NCBI RefSeq assembly: GCF_029840635.1
Contig: NZ_JAOCCU010000016.1
Location: forward strand, 62,001-126,000
DNA length: 64,000 bases
Reading direction: 5' to 3'
Origin: Mitsuaria sp. GD03876
GTDB taxonomy: Bacteria > Pseudomonadota > Gammaproteobacteria > Burkholderiales > Burkholderiaceae_C
The notes beneath the pieces were generated by a model. It made no database searches. It was not told the DNA's origin and was given only the letters and a program-made list of their open reading frames with translations. Below are positions 17,309 to 25,160 of this stretch, piece by piece. Numbering within the stretch: position 1 is the stretch's first letter; the number at the start of each line of letters is the position of its first letter. The position numbers and the translations under genes are program-made.

Positions 17309-17659
17309 ATGGCTATTCAGATCCTGCATAACCCGCGCTGCTCCAAGTCCCGCGAGGCGCTCGAGCGGCTCGAGTCGCGCGGCCTTCGCCCCGAGGTCGT
17401 CGAGTACCTGGTCACCCCGCTGTCGCTGGAGGCGCTGACCGCGCTGCAGCGCCGGCTGGGCGTGCCGGCCCGCGCGATGCTGCGCGACGGCGAGGACGAC
17501 TACCGCGAGCTCGGCCTGGCCGACGCGTCGCTGACCGACGCGCAGCTGCTGCGGGCGGTGGCCGAGCGGCCGAAGCTGCTGCAACGGCCCATCGTCGTCG
17601 ACGGCGAGCGGGCGCTGATCGCGCGCCCGCCGGAGCTGCTGGACGACTGGCTGAAGTGA
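17309..17659 (+). CDS. arsC: ArsC-family arsenate reductase (glutaredoxin type)
   Basis: A 116-residue thioredoxin-fold reductase. The active-site Cys is at residue 11 in HNPRCSKSREAL, and LLQRPIVVDGERALIARPPE holds the arginine of the product-binding loop. This matches the glutaredoxin-coupled ArsC that reduces arsenate to arsenite in the cytoplasm. No arsR, arsB or acr3 lies nearby, so it is a stand-alone copy and may serve another thiol-linked reduction. Confidence 0.85.
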   Translation: MAIQILHNPRCSKSREALERLESRGLRPEVVEYLVTPLSLEALTALQRRLGVPARAMLRDGEDDYRELGLADASLTDAQLLRAVAERPKLLQRPIVVDGERALIARPPELLDDWLK

Positions 17660-17719
17660 CGCGCCGGCGCGGCGAGCGGGAGGCGTGCCGCCGGGCCGAT
17701 GGCGGCGGAGGCCGGCCTC

Positions 17720-18223
17720 TCAGCCCTTGAACTTCGCCAGCGCGTCGCCGGCGAGGCGGCACAGGCGCCAGTCCGGCATGATCGTCGCGCCCATCTTTTC
17801 GTAGAAGCGGATGGCGGGCTCGTTCCAGTCGAGCACGCACCATTCGAAGCGGCCGTAGTCGCGCTCGATGGCGATCTGCGCGAGCCGCGTCAGGAAACGC
17901 TTGCCCAGCCCGGCGCCGCGATGCGCGGGCTGCACGTACAGGTCCTCGAGGTACATCCCGGGCTTGCCCAGGAAGGTCGAGAAGTTGGTGAAGGTCAGCG
18001 CGAAGGCGACGACGGCGCCGCTGTCGTGCTCGGCGACCAGGGCCTCGCAGACCGGGCGCTCGCCGAAGAGATGCGGAAGCAGCTTCTCGGGCGTCACGTC
18101 CATCAGGTGCGACAGGTGCTCGAAATCGGCGAGCTCGCCGATCAGGCCGACGATGGCGCCGAGGTCGTCGGGGCGCGCGGGACGGAGGGTGTAGGCGTCA
18201 GGGGTCGCGTCAGGGGTCGTCAT
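17720..18223 (-). CDS. GNAT-family N-acetyltransferase
   Basis: A 167-residue GNAT enzyme of the diamine/thialysine acetyltransferase-like class. Acetyl-CoA-binding motif A is MYLEDLYVQPAHRGAGLGKRFLTRLA (R/Q-x-x-G-x-G/A) around residues 88-113, followed by CVLDWNEPAIRFYEKMGA. The start ATG 18223 (MTTPDATPDAYTLRPA) is preferred to an upstream in-frame ATG at 18241. It converges with arsC. The substrate is unknown. Confidence 0.85.
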   Translation of the reverse strand: MTTPDATPDAYTLRPARPDDLGAIVGLIGELADFEHLSHLMDVTPEKLLPHLFGERPVCEALVAEHDSGAVVAFALTFTNFSTFLGKPGMYLEDLYVQPAHRGAGLGKRFLTRLAQIAIERDYGRFEWCVLDWNEPAIRFYEKMGATIMPDWRLCRLAGDALAKFKG

Positions 18224-18338
18224 GGGGCACTCGAAGGGCAAGGGACGGAAGCGGCGCCGGCATCGGGGCGCCGGGCCGGGGCCAGGCCGGGGTCAGGCCA
18301 TGCCCGCGCCGGATTGTCGCCAACGCCGAGTGCAGCCA

Positions 18339-18354
18339 TCCTCAAGCTTGAGGA
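18339..18354. promoter_or_regulatory. 16-base perfect palindrome upstream of the PEP-CTERM gene
   Basis: TCCTCAAGCTTGAGGA is a perfect palindrome in the 212-base divergent intergenic region, 81 bases before the PEP-CTERM start and 115 bases from the GNAT start. Its symmetry without a loop suits a dimeric regulator site rather than an RNA hairpin. The regulator is unknown. Confidence 0.4.
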
Positions 18355-18435
18355 CGCGATTCGACAACTAGGGATTCGCCGATCGGGCGCGATGCGAAGA
18401 CTCGCGGGTTTCGCACCACGCTTCGAAAGGGAGTC

Positions 18436-19167
18436 ATGACCAAGCACCTCCGGAACAAGTCCCTCGTCGCCGCCCTGTGCCTGGGCGCGGCCGCGGCGGC
18501 CCAGGCCCTGCCGCTGACCAACGGCGACTTCGAGAACGGCCTGGCCGGCTGGTACTCGCGCGGCTGGACCGACCTCGGTCCCGGCGGCTCCAACACCGCC
18601 ATCGTCGACGCGGCCTCGCCGTACGCGCCGATCAGCGGCTCGTCGGCCATGATCGTCGCGGTCTCCGGCAATCCGCTGGGCCCGAACTGGACCTGCGCGC
18701 AGGACGTCTGGAACCTCGCCTGCCCGCTGCCGATGCCGTTTACCGCGCCGGGGGCGGGCCTGCCCACCTACACGTTCTCGGTGCTGCCCGCGGTGTTCCA
18801 CTACGGCGCCTTCCTGGCCCGGGACCTCACCGTCGCCGCCGGCGACACGCTGAACTGGGACTGGCGGGCCTACGGCGAGCTGGCCGTCGACCCGTTCTAC
18901 GACAACGGCTGGTTCTACGCGACCAACGGCGACATCGTCGAGCGCGTGGCGCTGCGCGAGGGCGGGCATGCCTACACCTTCTCGCAGGGCGGCCTGTGGT
19001 CGGTGTACTTCGGCGTCGGCCAGAGCGAGGACAGCGAGATCTGGAGCGCCGTCATGCTGGACAACGTGTCGCTCGAGGCCGCGCAGAACGTGCCGGAGCC
19101 CACGAGCGTGCTGCTCGGCCTGGCCGGGCTGGCGGCGCTGGGCGTGTCGCGGCGCAAGCGGGCCTGA
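18436..19167 (+). CDS. PEP-CTERM sorting-domain protein
   Basis: A 243-residue secreted protein. A signal peptide (about 1-25, ending AQA) precedes a beta-rich domain beginning LTNGDFENGLAGWY, typical of carbohydrate-binding or jelly-roll PEP-CTERM proteins. The C terminus is VPEPTSVLLGLAGLAALG followed by SRRKRA: the PEP motif, a membrane helix and a basic tail. This is the exosortase recognition signal. Such proteins are processed by exosortase EpsH/XrtA and associate with exopolysaccharide. No exosortase is in this window. The start ATG 18436 follows GAAAGGGAG. Confidence 0.9.
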   Translation: MTKHLRNKSLVAALCLGAAAAAQALPLTNGDFENGLAGWYSRGWTDLGPGGSNTAIVDAASPYAPISGSSAMIVAVSGNPLGPNWTCAQDVWNLACPLPMPFTAPGAGLPTYTFSVLPAVFHYGAFLARDLTVAAGDTLNWDWRAYGELAVDPFYDNGWFYATNGDIVERVALREGGHAYTFSQGGLWSVYFGVGQSEDSEIWSAVMLDNVSLEAAQNVPEPTSVLLGLAGLAALGVSRRKRA

Positions 19168-19265
19168 GGGGCGAGCGTCGAGGCGAGCGCCACGTCGAGG
19201 CCGCGAGGCCTCGCTGTCTCCATGGCGAAAGCCTCGAACGGGGCGCGGCACTACAGTCGCGCCCC

Positions 19266-20195
19266 ATGAGCACCGCCCCGCGCCCCGCCGAGTCTTCCGC
19301 GTACGCCGTCCGCCGCCCGCATCGCAGCGCGTTCATGACGCTGCGCGGCCTGCGCCATCACGTGCTGCGCTGGGGCCCCGAGCCCGATGGCCAGCGGCCG
19401 CTGCTGGTGATGGTCCACGGCTGGATGGACGTCGGCGCGTCGTTCCAGTTCATGGTCGACGCCTTCGACGAGGACCGCAGCGTCGTCGCGATCGACTGGC
19501 GCGGCTTCGGCCTCACCGACGGCAACGGCGGCGATGCGTACTGGTTCCCCGACTACCTCGGCGACCTCGACGCGCTGCTCGACGCCGTCAGCCCGGACGC
19601 GCCCGTGGACCTGCTCGGCCACAGCATGGGCGGCAACATCGCGATGACCTACGCCGGCGTGCGCCCGCAACGGCTGCGCAAGCTGGTGAACCTCGAGGGC
19701 TTCGGCCTGCCGGAGACCACGCCCGAGATGGCGCCCGCGCGGCTGGCGAGCTGGCTCGACGAGCTGAAGGAGGCGCAGAGCCTCAAGACCTACGACAGCG
19801 TCGACGGCGTCGCCCAGCGGCTGATGAAGACCAACCCGCGGCTGAGCGCGGCCAAGGCCGCGTGGCTCGCGCCCCACTGGTCGCGCCAGGGCGACGACGG
19901 ACGCTGGCACATCCTGGGCGACCCGGCGCACAAGCGGACCAATCCGGTGCTGTACCGCAAGGCGGAGGCGCTGGCCTGCTGGTCGCGCATCGCGGCGCCG
20001 ACGCTGTGGGTCGAGGGCAGCGAGACCAAGCTCTCGCAATGGTGGGGCGACCGCTATCCGCGCGAGGACTTCGAGGCGCGGCTCGGCGTCGTGAAGGACC
20101 TCCGGCGCGTCACGCTGCAGCAGGCGGCGCACATGATGCACCACGACCAGCCCGAGGCGCTGGCGAGCGCGGTGCAGGACTTCCTCGAGGCCTGA
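19266..20195 (+). CDS. Alpha/beta-fold hydrolase
   Basis: A 309-residue alpha/beta hydrolase. The oxyanion-hole motif MVHGWMD appears near residue 51, the nucleophile elbow LLGHSMGGNIAMTYAG near 120 (catalytic Ser in GHSMG), an acidic residue is around ETKL, and the His lies in QAAHMMHHDQPEAL near the C terminus. The cytoplasmic enzyme resembles the esterase/haloalkane-dehalogenase-like group, and its substrate is unknown. It lies 98 bases after the PEP-CTERM gene and converges with an MFS transporter. Confidence 0.85.
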   Translation: MSTAPRPAESSAYAVRRPHRSAFMTLRGLRHHVLRWGPEPDGQRPLLVMVHGWMDVGASFQFMVDAFDEDRSVVAIDWRGFGLTDGNGGDAYWFPDYLGDLDALLDAVSPDAPVDLLGHSMGGNIAMTYAGVRPQRLRKLVNLEGFGLPETTPEMAPARLASWLDELKEAQSLKTYDSVDGVAQRLMKTNPRLSAAKAAWLAPHWSRQGDDGRWHILGDPAHKRTNPVLYRKAEALACWSRIAAPTLWVEGSETKLSQWWGDRYPREDFEARLGVVKDLRRVTLQQAAHMMHHDQPEALASAVQDFLEA

Positions 20196-20207
20196 CGCGC
20201 GCGCCGC

Positions 20208-21440
20208 TCAACCCGCGGCGGCGGGTCCGCCCCGGTAGCGCCAGAACGTCGGCAGCAGGAAGCCCGTGGCCACCACGCCGATCGCGCACACCAGCCCGCC
20301 GACCCAGATGGCGCTGAACACCCCGATGGCATCGGCGCTGAAGCCGGCCCGGGCGTTGCCGATCAGCGGACCGGCGAGGTAGCTGATCATCTCGATGCCG
20401 GCGAGCCGGCCGCGCAGGTGATTGGGGATCGTCTCGTTCCAGATCGTGCCGCGGAAGACCCCGCTGACCATGTCCGCCGCGCCGGCCACCGCCAGGCAGG
20501 CCATCGCCCACCACAGGGTCGGCGCGAAGCCCAGCGCGACGGTGCCCAGCGCCCAGACCGCCGCGGCGATCACGACCGCGCGGCCATGCCGGCTCACGCG
20601 GCCGGTCCAGCCGCTGAAGACCGCGATGGCCAGCGCGCCGATCGACATCGACGACAGCAGCCAGCCGACGGACTCCGTCCGCCCGTAGGCCTGCGCCATC
20701 GCCGGGAAGAGCGCCACCGGGAAAGCGAACGCCATCGCGACGTTGTCGACGATGTAGGTGCCCAGCAGCTCCGGCTTGCCGCGGGCGTAGCGCACGCCCT
20801 CGGCCAGGTCGGCGAGCAGGTGCGGCGGCTCGCGGTCGCGCGGCAGGCCCGCCACCAGCGCCCGCGGCAGGCGCGCCAGCAGGAGCAGCGACAGCAGGAA
20901 GGACGCGCAGTCGAACACGTAGGCCCAGACCGCGCCGCCCGCGGCCAGCAGCGCGCCGGCGAGCGCCGGGCCGGCCACCATGCCGAAGGTGCCGCGCAGC
21001 GACGACAGCGCGGCCACGGCGGCGTACTCGTCAGGGCGCGCCGCCTTCTGCGTCAGCGCCTCCAGCGCGGGGCGATGGAAGCCGCTGGCGCCCTGCAGCA
21101 GCGCCACCAGCAGGTAGATCGCCAGCAGGCTCGGCGACGACGCGTGCGCGTTGACCAGCAGGCCGGCCACGCAGGCCGCCATGACGGCCTCCGACCCGAT
21201 CAGCAGCCGCTTGCGGTCCATCCGGTCGGCCACCGCGCCGCCCAGCAGGCCGCACACCACCACCGGCCCGAGCTGCACCAGCCCCAGCAGGCCGATCTCC
21301 ATGTTGGAGCCGGTCAGCTGGTACAGCTGCCAGGGCACGGCCACGTAGCTGACCATCGTGCCGAGGGCCGAGATGAACTGGCTGAGGAACAACAGGCGGA
21401 ACGCCGGGTTGCGGCGAAGCGGGCCGAGGTCGATGAGCAT
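20208..21440 (-). CDS. MFS transporter (EntS/MFS_3-like)
   Basis: A 410-residue major-facilitator protein with twelve predicted membrane segments. MFS motif A is GGAVADRMDRKRLLIGSE (about 67-84), and the second half repeats a related loop WTGRVSRHGRAVV. The sequence order is like the EntS/MFS_3 exporter family used for siderophore or drug export. Start ATG 21440 (MLIDLGPLRRNPAFRLLF) matches family N termini; the frame is open further upstream without family similarity. No siderophore genes are nearby. Confidence 0.85.
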   Translation of the reverse strand: MLIDLGPLRRNPAFRLLFLSQFISALGTMVSYVAVPWQLYQLTGSNMEIGLLGLVQLGPVVVCGLLGGAVADRMDRKRLLIGSEAVMAACVAGLLVNAHASSPSLLAIYLLVALLQGASGFHRPALEALTQKAARPDEYAAVAALSSLRGTFGMVAGPALAGALLAAGGAVWAYVFDCASFLLSLLLLARLPRALVAGLPRDREPPHLLADLAEGVRYARGKPELLGTYIVDNVAMAFAFPVALFPAMAQAYGRTESVGWLLSSMSIGALAIAVFSGWTGRVSRHGRAVVIAAAVWALGTVALGFAPTLWWAMACLAVAGAADMVSGVFRGTIWNETIPNHLRGRLAGIEMISYLAGPLIGNARAGFSADAIGVFSAIWVGGLVCAIGVVATGFLLPTFWRYRGGPAAAG

Positions 21441-21552
21441 GGGAGGCGCGACGGAGGGAGCTGTCGGAGTCCTCGACGGTATCGGGCGCGTCCATGACGC
21501 GCCGTCGATCCCGCGACGACTTCTGTCGATGGACGGACAGCATCGTCCGGGA

Positions 21553-21744
21553 TCAGCCCCGGTCCTGACGGAAGTACTTCGACGGCGTGGTGCCGAACAT
21601 CGCGTGGAAGGCGGCCACAAAGCTCGAGGTCGACTCGTAGCCGACCTCGTGGGCGCCTGGTTTCCAGTGCTCCGACAGCCCGATCACGTGGGCGACGGCG
21701 AAGGCCTTTTTCACCGACGGGCGGATGTGGCGAGTGATCGACAT
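21553..21744 (-). pseudogene. Remnant of an AraC-family regulator
   Basis: The 63-codon frame ends in HEVGYESTSSFVAAFHAMFG then TTPSKYFRQDRG. This is the second-HTH end of an AraC/XylS regulator, including the FxxxFxxxxGxxPxxY signature. The upstream half of the frame does not resemble AraC and no first HTH or effector domain precedes it. I read this as the last ~32 residues of a deleted regulator. Whether the remaining frame is translated is unknown. Confidence 0.6.
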
Positions 21745-21747
21745 GGG

Positions 21748-22242
21748 TCAGACGCCGTCCCCTGAGCCGGTGTCGGCCACCACCGCCGCCTGATACGCCG
21801 CGACGAACTCCGGCGGCATCCGCTTCGGCCGGCCGCCGCTGATGTCGATGCACACCAGCTCCCAGCGCCCGCGCATCAGCGTGCGCCCATCCTCGGCGCG
21901 GCGCAGCTGGAACCGCCGCTCCATCGCCAGCTTGCCGTCGCCGGCCGTCAGCCACGTCCCCAGCACCAGCGCCTCGCCCTCGAAGGACGGCAGCAGGTAG
22001 TCGTAATGCCCATGCCGGATCGCCATCGCCCGGTCCAGGCGGCGGTAATCCTCGATGTCCAGGCCCAGCGCCTCGGAATGCGACCACGCCACCTGCTCGC
22101 ACCACTTCACGTAGACCGCGTTGTTGGTGTGGTTCAGGCCGTCGATGTCCGCCGATTGGGGACGCACCTCCATCCGATGGGGGGAGGGATAGTCCCAGCC
22201 GTCGGACAACAGACCAGCCTGGGGCGGGATCGCTTCGCTCAT
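21748..22242 (-). CDS. Acyl-CoA thioesterase, hot-dog fold (4HBT)
   Basis: A 164-residue single hot-dog protein. The segment MEVRPQSADIDGLNHTNNAVYVKWCEQVAW (about 24-53) is the 4-hydroxybenzoyl-CoA thioesterase-type motif with Asp and HxNN. The core continues with MAIRHGHYDYLLPSFEGEALVLGTWL and ERRFQLRRAEDGRTLMRGRWELVCID. It probably hydrolyses an acyl-CoA in the cytoplasm; the acyl group is unknown. It lies four bases before the AraC remnant. Confidence 0.83.
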   Translation of the reverse strand: MSEAIPPQAGLLSDGWDYPSPHRMEVRPQSADIDGLNHTNNAVYVKWCEQVAWSHSEALGLDIEDYRRLDRAMAIRHGHYDYLLPSFEGEALVLGTWLTAGDGKLAMERRFQLRRAEDGRTLMRGRWELVCIDISGGRPKRMPPEFVAAYQAAVVADTGSGDGV

Positions 22243-22417
22243 CTCGGGGTGTTCCGTGGGATTTCCGACGCGGCAACCGGCGCGCGTCGACGGGGTGCGA
22301 CAGCTTACCGTCGCGGATTAGGCAGAATGCCGCCCTTTTCCGGCGCCGTCCGTCGCCCGCGCGACCCGCGCGCTCCGCGCACGCCGCCCTCCCCCGCCGT
22401 CCCCGTTGCCCGTCGTC

Positions 22418-23296
22418 ATGAACATCATCGTCACCGAAGAACTCAAGGCCTACATCGATCCCCTGACCGAGGACGAATACGCCGCGCTCGAACGCAGCAT
22501 CCTCGCCGAAGGCTGCCGCGACGCGCTGGTGCTCTGGGGCGACATCCTCGTCGACGGCCACAACCGCCACGGCATCTGCACCAAGCACGGCATCCCCTTC
22601 CAGACCGTGCAGAACACGCGCTTCAAGTCGATGGAAGACGTCCACCTCTGGATGATCGACCAGCACCTGGGCCGCCGCAGCGTCTCCGACTTCCAGCGCG
22701 GCGTGCTCGCGCTGCGCAAGAAGGAAATCATGGAAGCCCGCCGGCTGGCGGTGCTCAACGATCCCGCCCCCGAGACCACCGCCGCCGCCGAGGAATCCCC
22801 GGCCAGCGCCACCGGCGCCCCGGTGCCGGACGCCCCCCCGCTCAAGAGCCGCGAAGCCATCGCCCGCGCCGCCCGCATCAGCAGCGCCACCGTCACCCAG
22901 ATCGAGAAAATCCAGAAGGCCGCCGCGCCCGAGTTGGTCGCCGCCGTCAAGTCCGGCGAAGTCTCCATCAGCGCCGCCGCCGTCATCGCCGACCTGCCCG
23001 CAGAGGAACAGGCCGCCGCGGCCGCGGGGGGCAAGAAGGAACTCCGCCAGGCCGCCAAGCGCGTGCGCGACTCCAAGGTCGGAAAGAAGGCCGCCGGCGA
23101 CGCGGTCGCGGAAGTCGCCGTCGCGCTGCTGGACGTGCCGACCAACGCCGATGGCGAGCTGGAGGCCGATCCCGCCGTCGCCCTGCTCCGCGCGCAGGTC
23201 GGCGCGCTGCAGGACGAGAACATCCGGCTGCGCGCCCAGGTCGCCGACCTCCAGGCGCAGCTCGCGGCGGTGAAGCAGGACGCTTCGCCCTTCTGA
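22418..23296 (+). CDS. Orphan ParB-like (plasmid replication/partition-related) protein
   Basis: A 292-residue protein with an N-terminal ParB/Srx-like domain (about 1-110). It shows the pattern LTEDEYAALERSILAEGCRDALVLWGDILVDGHNRHGI, where DGHNR is the ParB-N nucleotide-site motif. A central HTH-like part (about 145-200, SREAIARAARISSATVTQIEKIQ then GEVSISAAAVIA) follows. The C terminus is a coiled coil (LRAQVGALQDENIRLRAQVADLQAQLAAV). No ParA gene or parS-like repeat is nearby, so the role is not ordinary plasmid or chromosome partition. Start ATG 22418 fits the family. Confidence 0.75.
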   Translation: MNIIVTEELKAYIDPLTEDEYAALERSILAEGCRDALVLWGDILVDGHNRHGICTKHGIPFQTVQNTRFKSMEDVHLWMIDQHLGRRSVSDFQRGVLALRKKEIMEARRLAVLNDPAPETTAAAEESPASATGAPVPDAPPLKSREAIARAARISSATVTQIEKIQKAAAPELVAAVKSGEVSISAAAVIADLPAEEQAAAAAGGKKELRQAAKRVRDSKVGKKAAGDAVAEVAVALLDVPTNADGELEADPAVALLRAQVGALQDENIRLRAQVADLQAQLAAVKQDASPF

Positions 23297-23299
23297 TGT

Positions 23300-23369
23300 T
23301 TCTCTGCCCCCGCCCCGTCGGCTCAAGCGGGGGCGCGCCGTTCTCTGCCCTCGCCCCGTCGGCTCAAGC
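23300..23369. repeat. Tandem pair of 29-base intergenic repeats
   Basis: Bases 23300-23328 and 23341-23369 are the same 29-base unit (starting TTCTCTGCCC, ending GGCTCAAGC) with a single C/T mismatch, separated by 12 bases. They lie immediately after the ParB-like stop. The end of the second copy is also the left arm of the long inverted repeat at 23359-23436. Confidence 0.75.
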
Positions 23370-23436
23370 CGGGGTGGGGGCTCGTCATACGCTTGCAGGC
23401 GACGCAAATCCTCGCCCCCACCCCGGCTTGCGCCGA
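23359..23436. repeat. Long inverted repeat (hairpin) and microsatellite neighbourhood
   Basis: CAAGCCGGGGTGGGGG (23365-23380) is the exact reverse complement of 23415-23430. With one mismatch the arms extend to about 23 bases (23359-23381 with 23414-23436). The loop is about 32-34 bases. It may act as a transcription barrier between the rightward ParB-like gene and the leftward DUF4212 gene. Confidence 0.65.
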
Positions 23437-23452
23437 CTCGCATCGAGGACTC

Positions 23453-23494
23453 CGTGCGCGCGCGTGCGTGCGTGCGTCCGTGCGTGCGAGCGAG
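23453..23494. repeat. GTGC-type tetranucleotide microsatellite
   Basis: A low-complexity run of about ten GTGC/GCGC/GTCC/GAGC four-base units, of which five are exact GTGC. It ends 18 bases before the stop codon of the DUF4212 gene. Such arrays are prone to slippage. Confidence 0.7.
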
Positions 23495-23511
23495 GGGGTG
23501 GGCGGGGCTTC

Positions 23512-23889
23512 CTAGAACCCAGTGATCGGACCGGAACGGTCCTTCTCCGGACGCTTCGCTTCCAGTTCGTCGAAATACGGCACCGGGTCCTTCACGCCCG
23601 CCTCCGCCTCCCGGCGGTTCATCACGCTCGCGTAGATCACCACGATCGCGACATAGACGATCAACGCCCCCTGCGAGCCCACCCAGAAACTGAAGGGCCA
23701 ACCAAAGAAATCGAAGCTCAGCGCCCGCGCGAAATAGGCCACCCCGAAGGTCACGCCAGCCCACACGAGCAACAACAGCAACGTCAACCGCCAGTTGCCG
23801 CGGCGCACCCAGCGCCGCCGGGCGCGGAAGATGCCCGACGGCGTGCCGGCGGGGTAACCCGCTTCGGTGACAGGGGGTTTCGAAGCCAT
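23512..23889 (-). CDS. DUF4212 protein (small subunit of a sodium:solute symporter), orphan
   Basis: A 125-residue protein with two membrane segments (about 34-53 and 66-90), matching DUF4212. Its members are normally encoded directly before an ActP-like sodium:solute symporter large subunit and are thought to be part of that transporter. The signature is RWRLTLLLLLVWAGVTFG-like plus FFGWPFSFWVGSQGALIVYVAIVVIYA. Here no symporter adjoins it; the nearest one, at 32,091-33,536, is 8 kb away and of a different subfamily. Divergent from prfB. Confidence 0.8.
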   Translation of the reverse strand: MASKPPVTEAGYPAGTPSGIFRARRRWVRRGNWRLTLLLLLVWAGVTFGVAYFARALSFDFFGWPFSFWVGSQGALIVYVAIVVIYASVMNRREAEAGVKDPVPYFDELEAKRPEKDRSGPITGF

Positions 23890-23943
23890 CCCGCCATCTT
23901 AGGGAGCCCCCACCCGGCAGCATGAGAAAATACCCGGCTTCGG

Positions 23944-23964
23944 GCCCCCTGTCGGGGGCTCTTT
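23944..23964 (+). terminator. Short hairpin in the prfB leader
   Basis: GCCCCC (23944-23949), TGTC, GGGGGC (23954-23959) followed by TCTTTC, 20 bases before the prfB start. It could terminate upstream transcription or attenuate prfB; the stem is only six base pairs. Confidence 0.35.
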
Positions 23965-23978
23965 CACTCGAACACATC

Positions 23979-25083
23979 ATGGACATCGAGCAAATCAACG
24001 CGATCGGCACCACGCTGACCGATCTGCAAGCGCGGACCGACGCGCTAAGGGGGTACCTTTGACTACGACCGCAAATCGCTGCGGTTGAACGAAGTCAACG
24101 CCGCCCTGGAGAACCCCAACGTCTGGAACGAACCCAAGCGGGCCCAGGAACTCGGCAAGGAAAAGCGCACCCTCGAACAGGTCGTCGAGACCATCAATCA
24201 CCTGACCTCGAACCTCTCCGACAACCTCGAGCTGTTCGAGATGTCCAAGGAAGAGAACGACGTCACCGGCCTGCAGACCATCGAGGACGAGTCCGCCAAG
24301 CTGACCGAGAAGGTCGAGGAACTCGAGTTCCGCCGGATGTTCAACAACCCGGCCGACCCGCTGAACTGCTTCATCGACATCCAGGCCGGCGCCGGCGGCA
24401 CCGAAGCCTGCGACTGGGCCGGCATGCTGCTGCGCCAGTACCTGAAGTACTGCGAACGCAAGGGCTTCAAGGCCGAGGTCGAGGAACAGACCGACGACGA
24501 GATCGCCGGCATCAAGAGCGCCACCATCAAGGTGGAAGGCGAGTACGCCTTCGGCCTGCTGCGCTCCGAATCGGGCGTGCACCGCCTGGTCCGCAAGAGC
24601 CCCTTCGACTCCTCCGGCGGCCGCCACACCAGCTTCGCCTCGCTGTTCGTCTATCCCGAGATCGACGACTCGATCGAGATCGACATCAATCCGGCCGACG
24701 TGCGCACCGACACCTACCGCGCCTCCGGCGCCGGCGGCCAGCACATCAACAAGACCGATTCGGCCGTGCGCCTGACCCACGTGCCCACCGGCATCGTCGT
24801 GCAGTGCCAGGACAGCCGCAGCCAGCACAGCAACCGCGACGTCGCCTGGCGCCGCCTGCGCTCGCGCCTGTACGACCACGAGATGAAGAAGCGCATGGCC
24901 GAGCAGCAAAAGCTCGAGGACAGCAAGACCGACGTGGGCTGGGGCCACCAGATCCGCTCGTACGTGCTGGACCAGAGCCGCATCAAGGACCTGCGCACCA
25001 ACGTCGAGATCTCCAACACCCAGAAGGTGCTGGACGGCGACCTCGACGCATTCATCACCGCCTCGCTCAAGCAAGGCGTGTAA
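23979..25083 (+). CDS. prfB: Peptide chain release factor 2, expressed by programmed +1 frameshift
   Basis: RF2 terminates translation at UGA and UAA. The gene is split: ATG 23979 opens 27 codons ending in an in-frame TGA at 24060-24062. The slippery site AGG GGG TAC CTT TGA C matches the E. coli prfB site in all but one base, including the Shine-Dalgarno-like AGGGGG. A +1 shift continues from 24061 and gives about 367 residues. In that numbering the tripeptide anticodon SPF is at 207-209 and GGQ at 252-254, both very near their E. coli positions. Expression is autoregulated by RF2 supply. Confidence 0.96.
24048..24063 (+). promoter_or_regulatory. RF2 programmed frameshift site
   Basis: AGG GGG TAC CTT TGA C: an internal Shine-Dalgarno three bases before the CTT slippery codon, followed by an in-frame TGA. 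When RF2 is scarce the ribosome pauses at TGA and slips +1 on CUU to read GAC. Confidence 0.95.
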
Positions 25084-25102
25084 GAGCAACACAGAGACAA
25101 AC

Positions 25103-25140
25103 AGCCCCGGCGCACGACCCTTGAGCCCGGGGCTTCTTCA
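25103..25140 (+). terminator. Terminator after prfB
   Basis: AGCCCCGG (25103-25110) pairs with CCGGGGCT (25127-25134) around a 16-base loop, followed by TCTTCATTCC. It lies 20 bases after the prfB stop and just before pepN. Confidence 0.6.
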
Positions 25141-25160
25141 TTCCTACAAGGAAGCCCGCC

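Noticed and set aside
17708-17719. GAGGCCGGCCTC palindrome before the GNAT stop
   Set aside because: Twelve bases with no loop or T tract; expected by chance in such GC-rich DNA.
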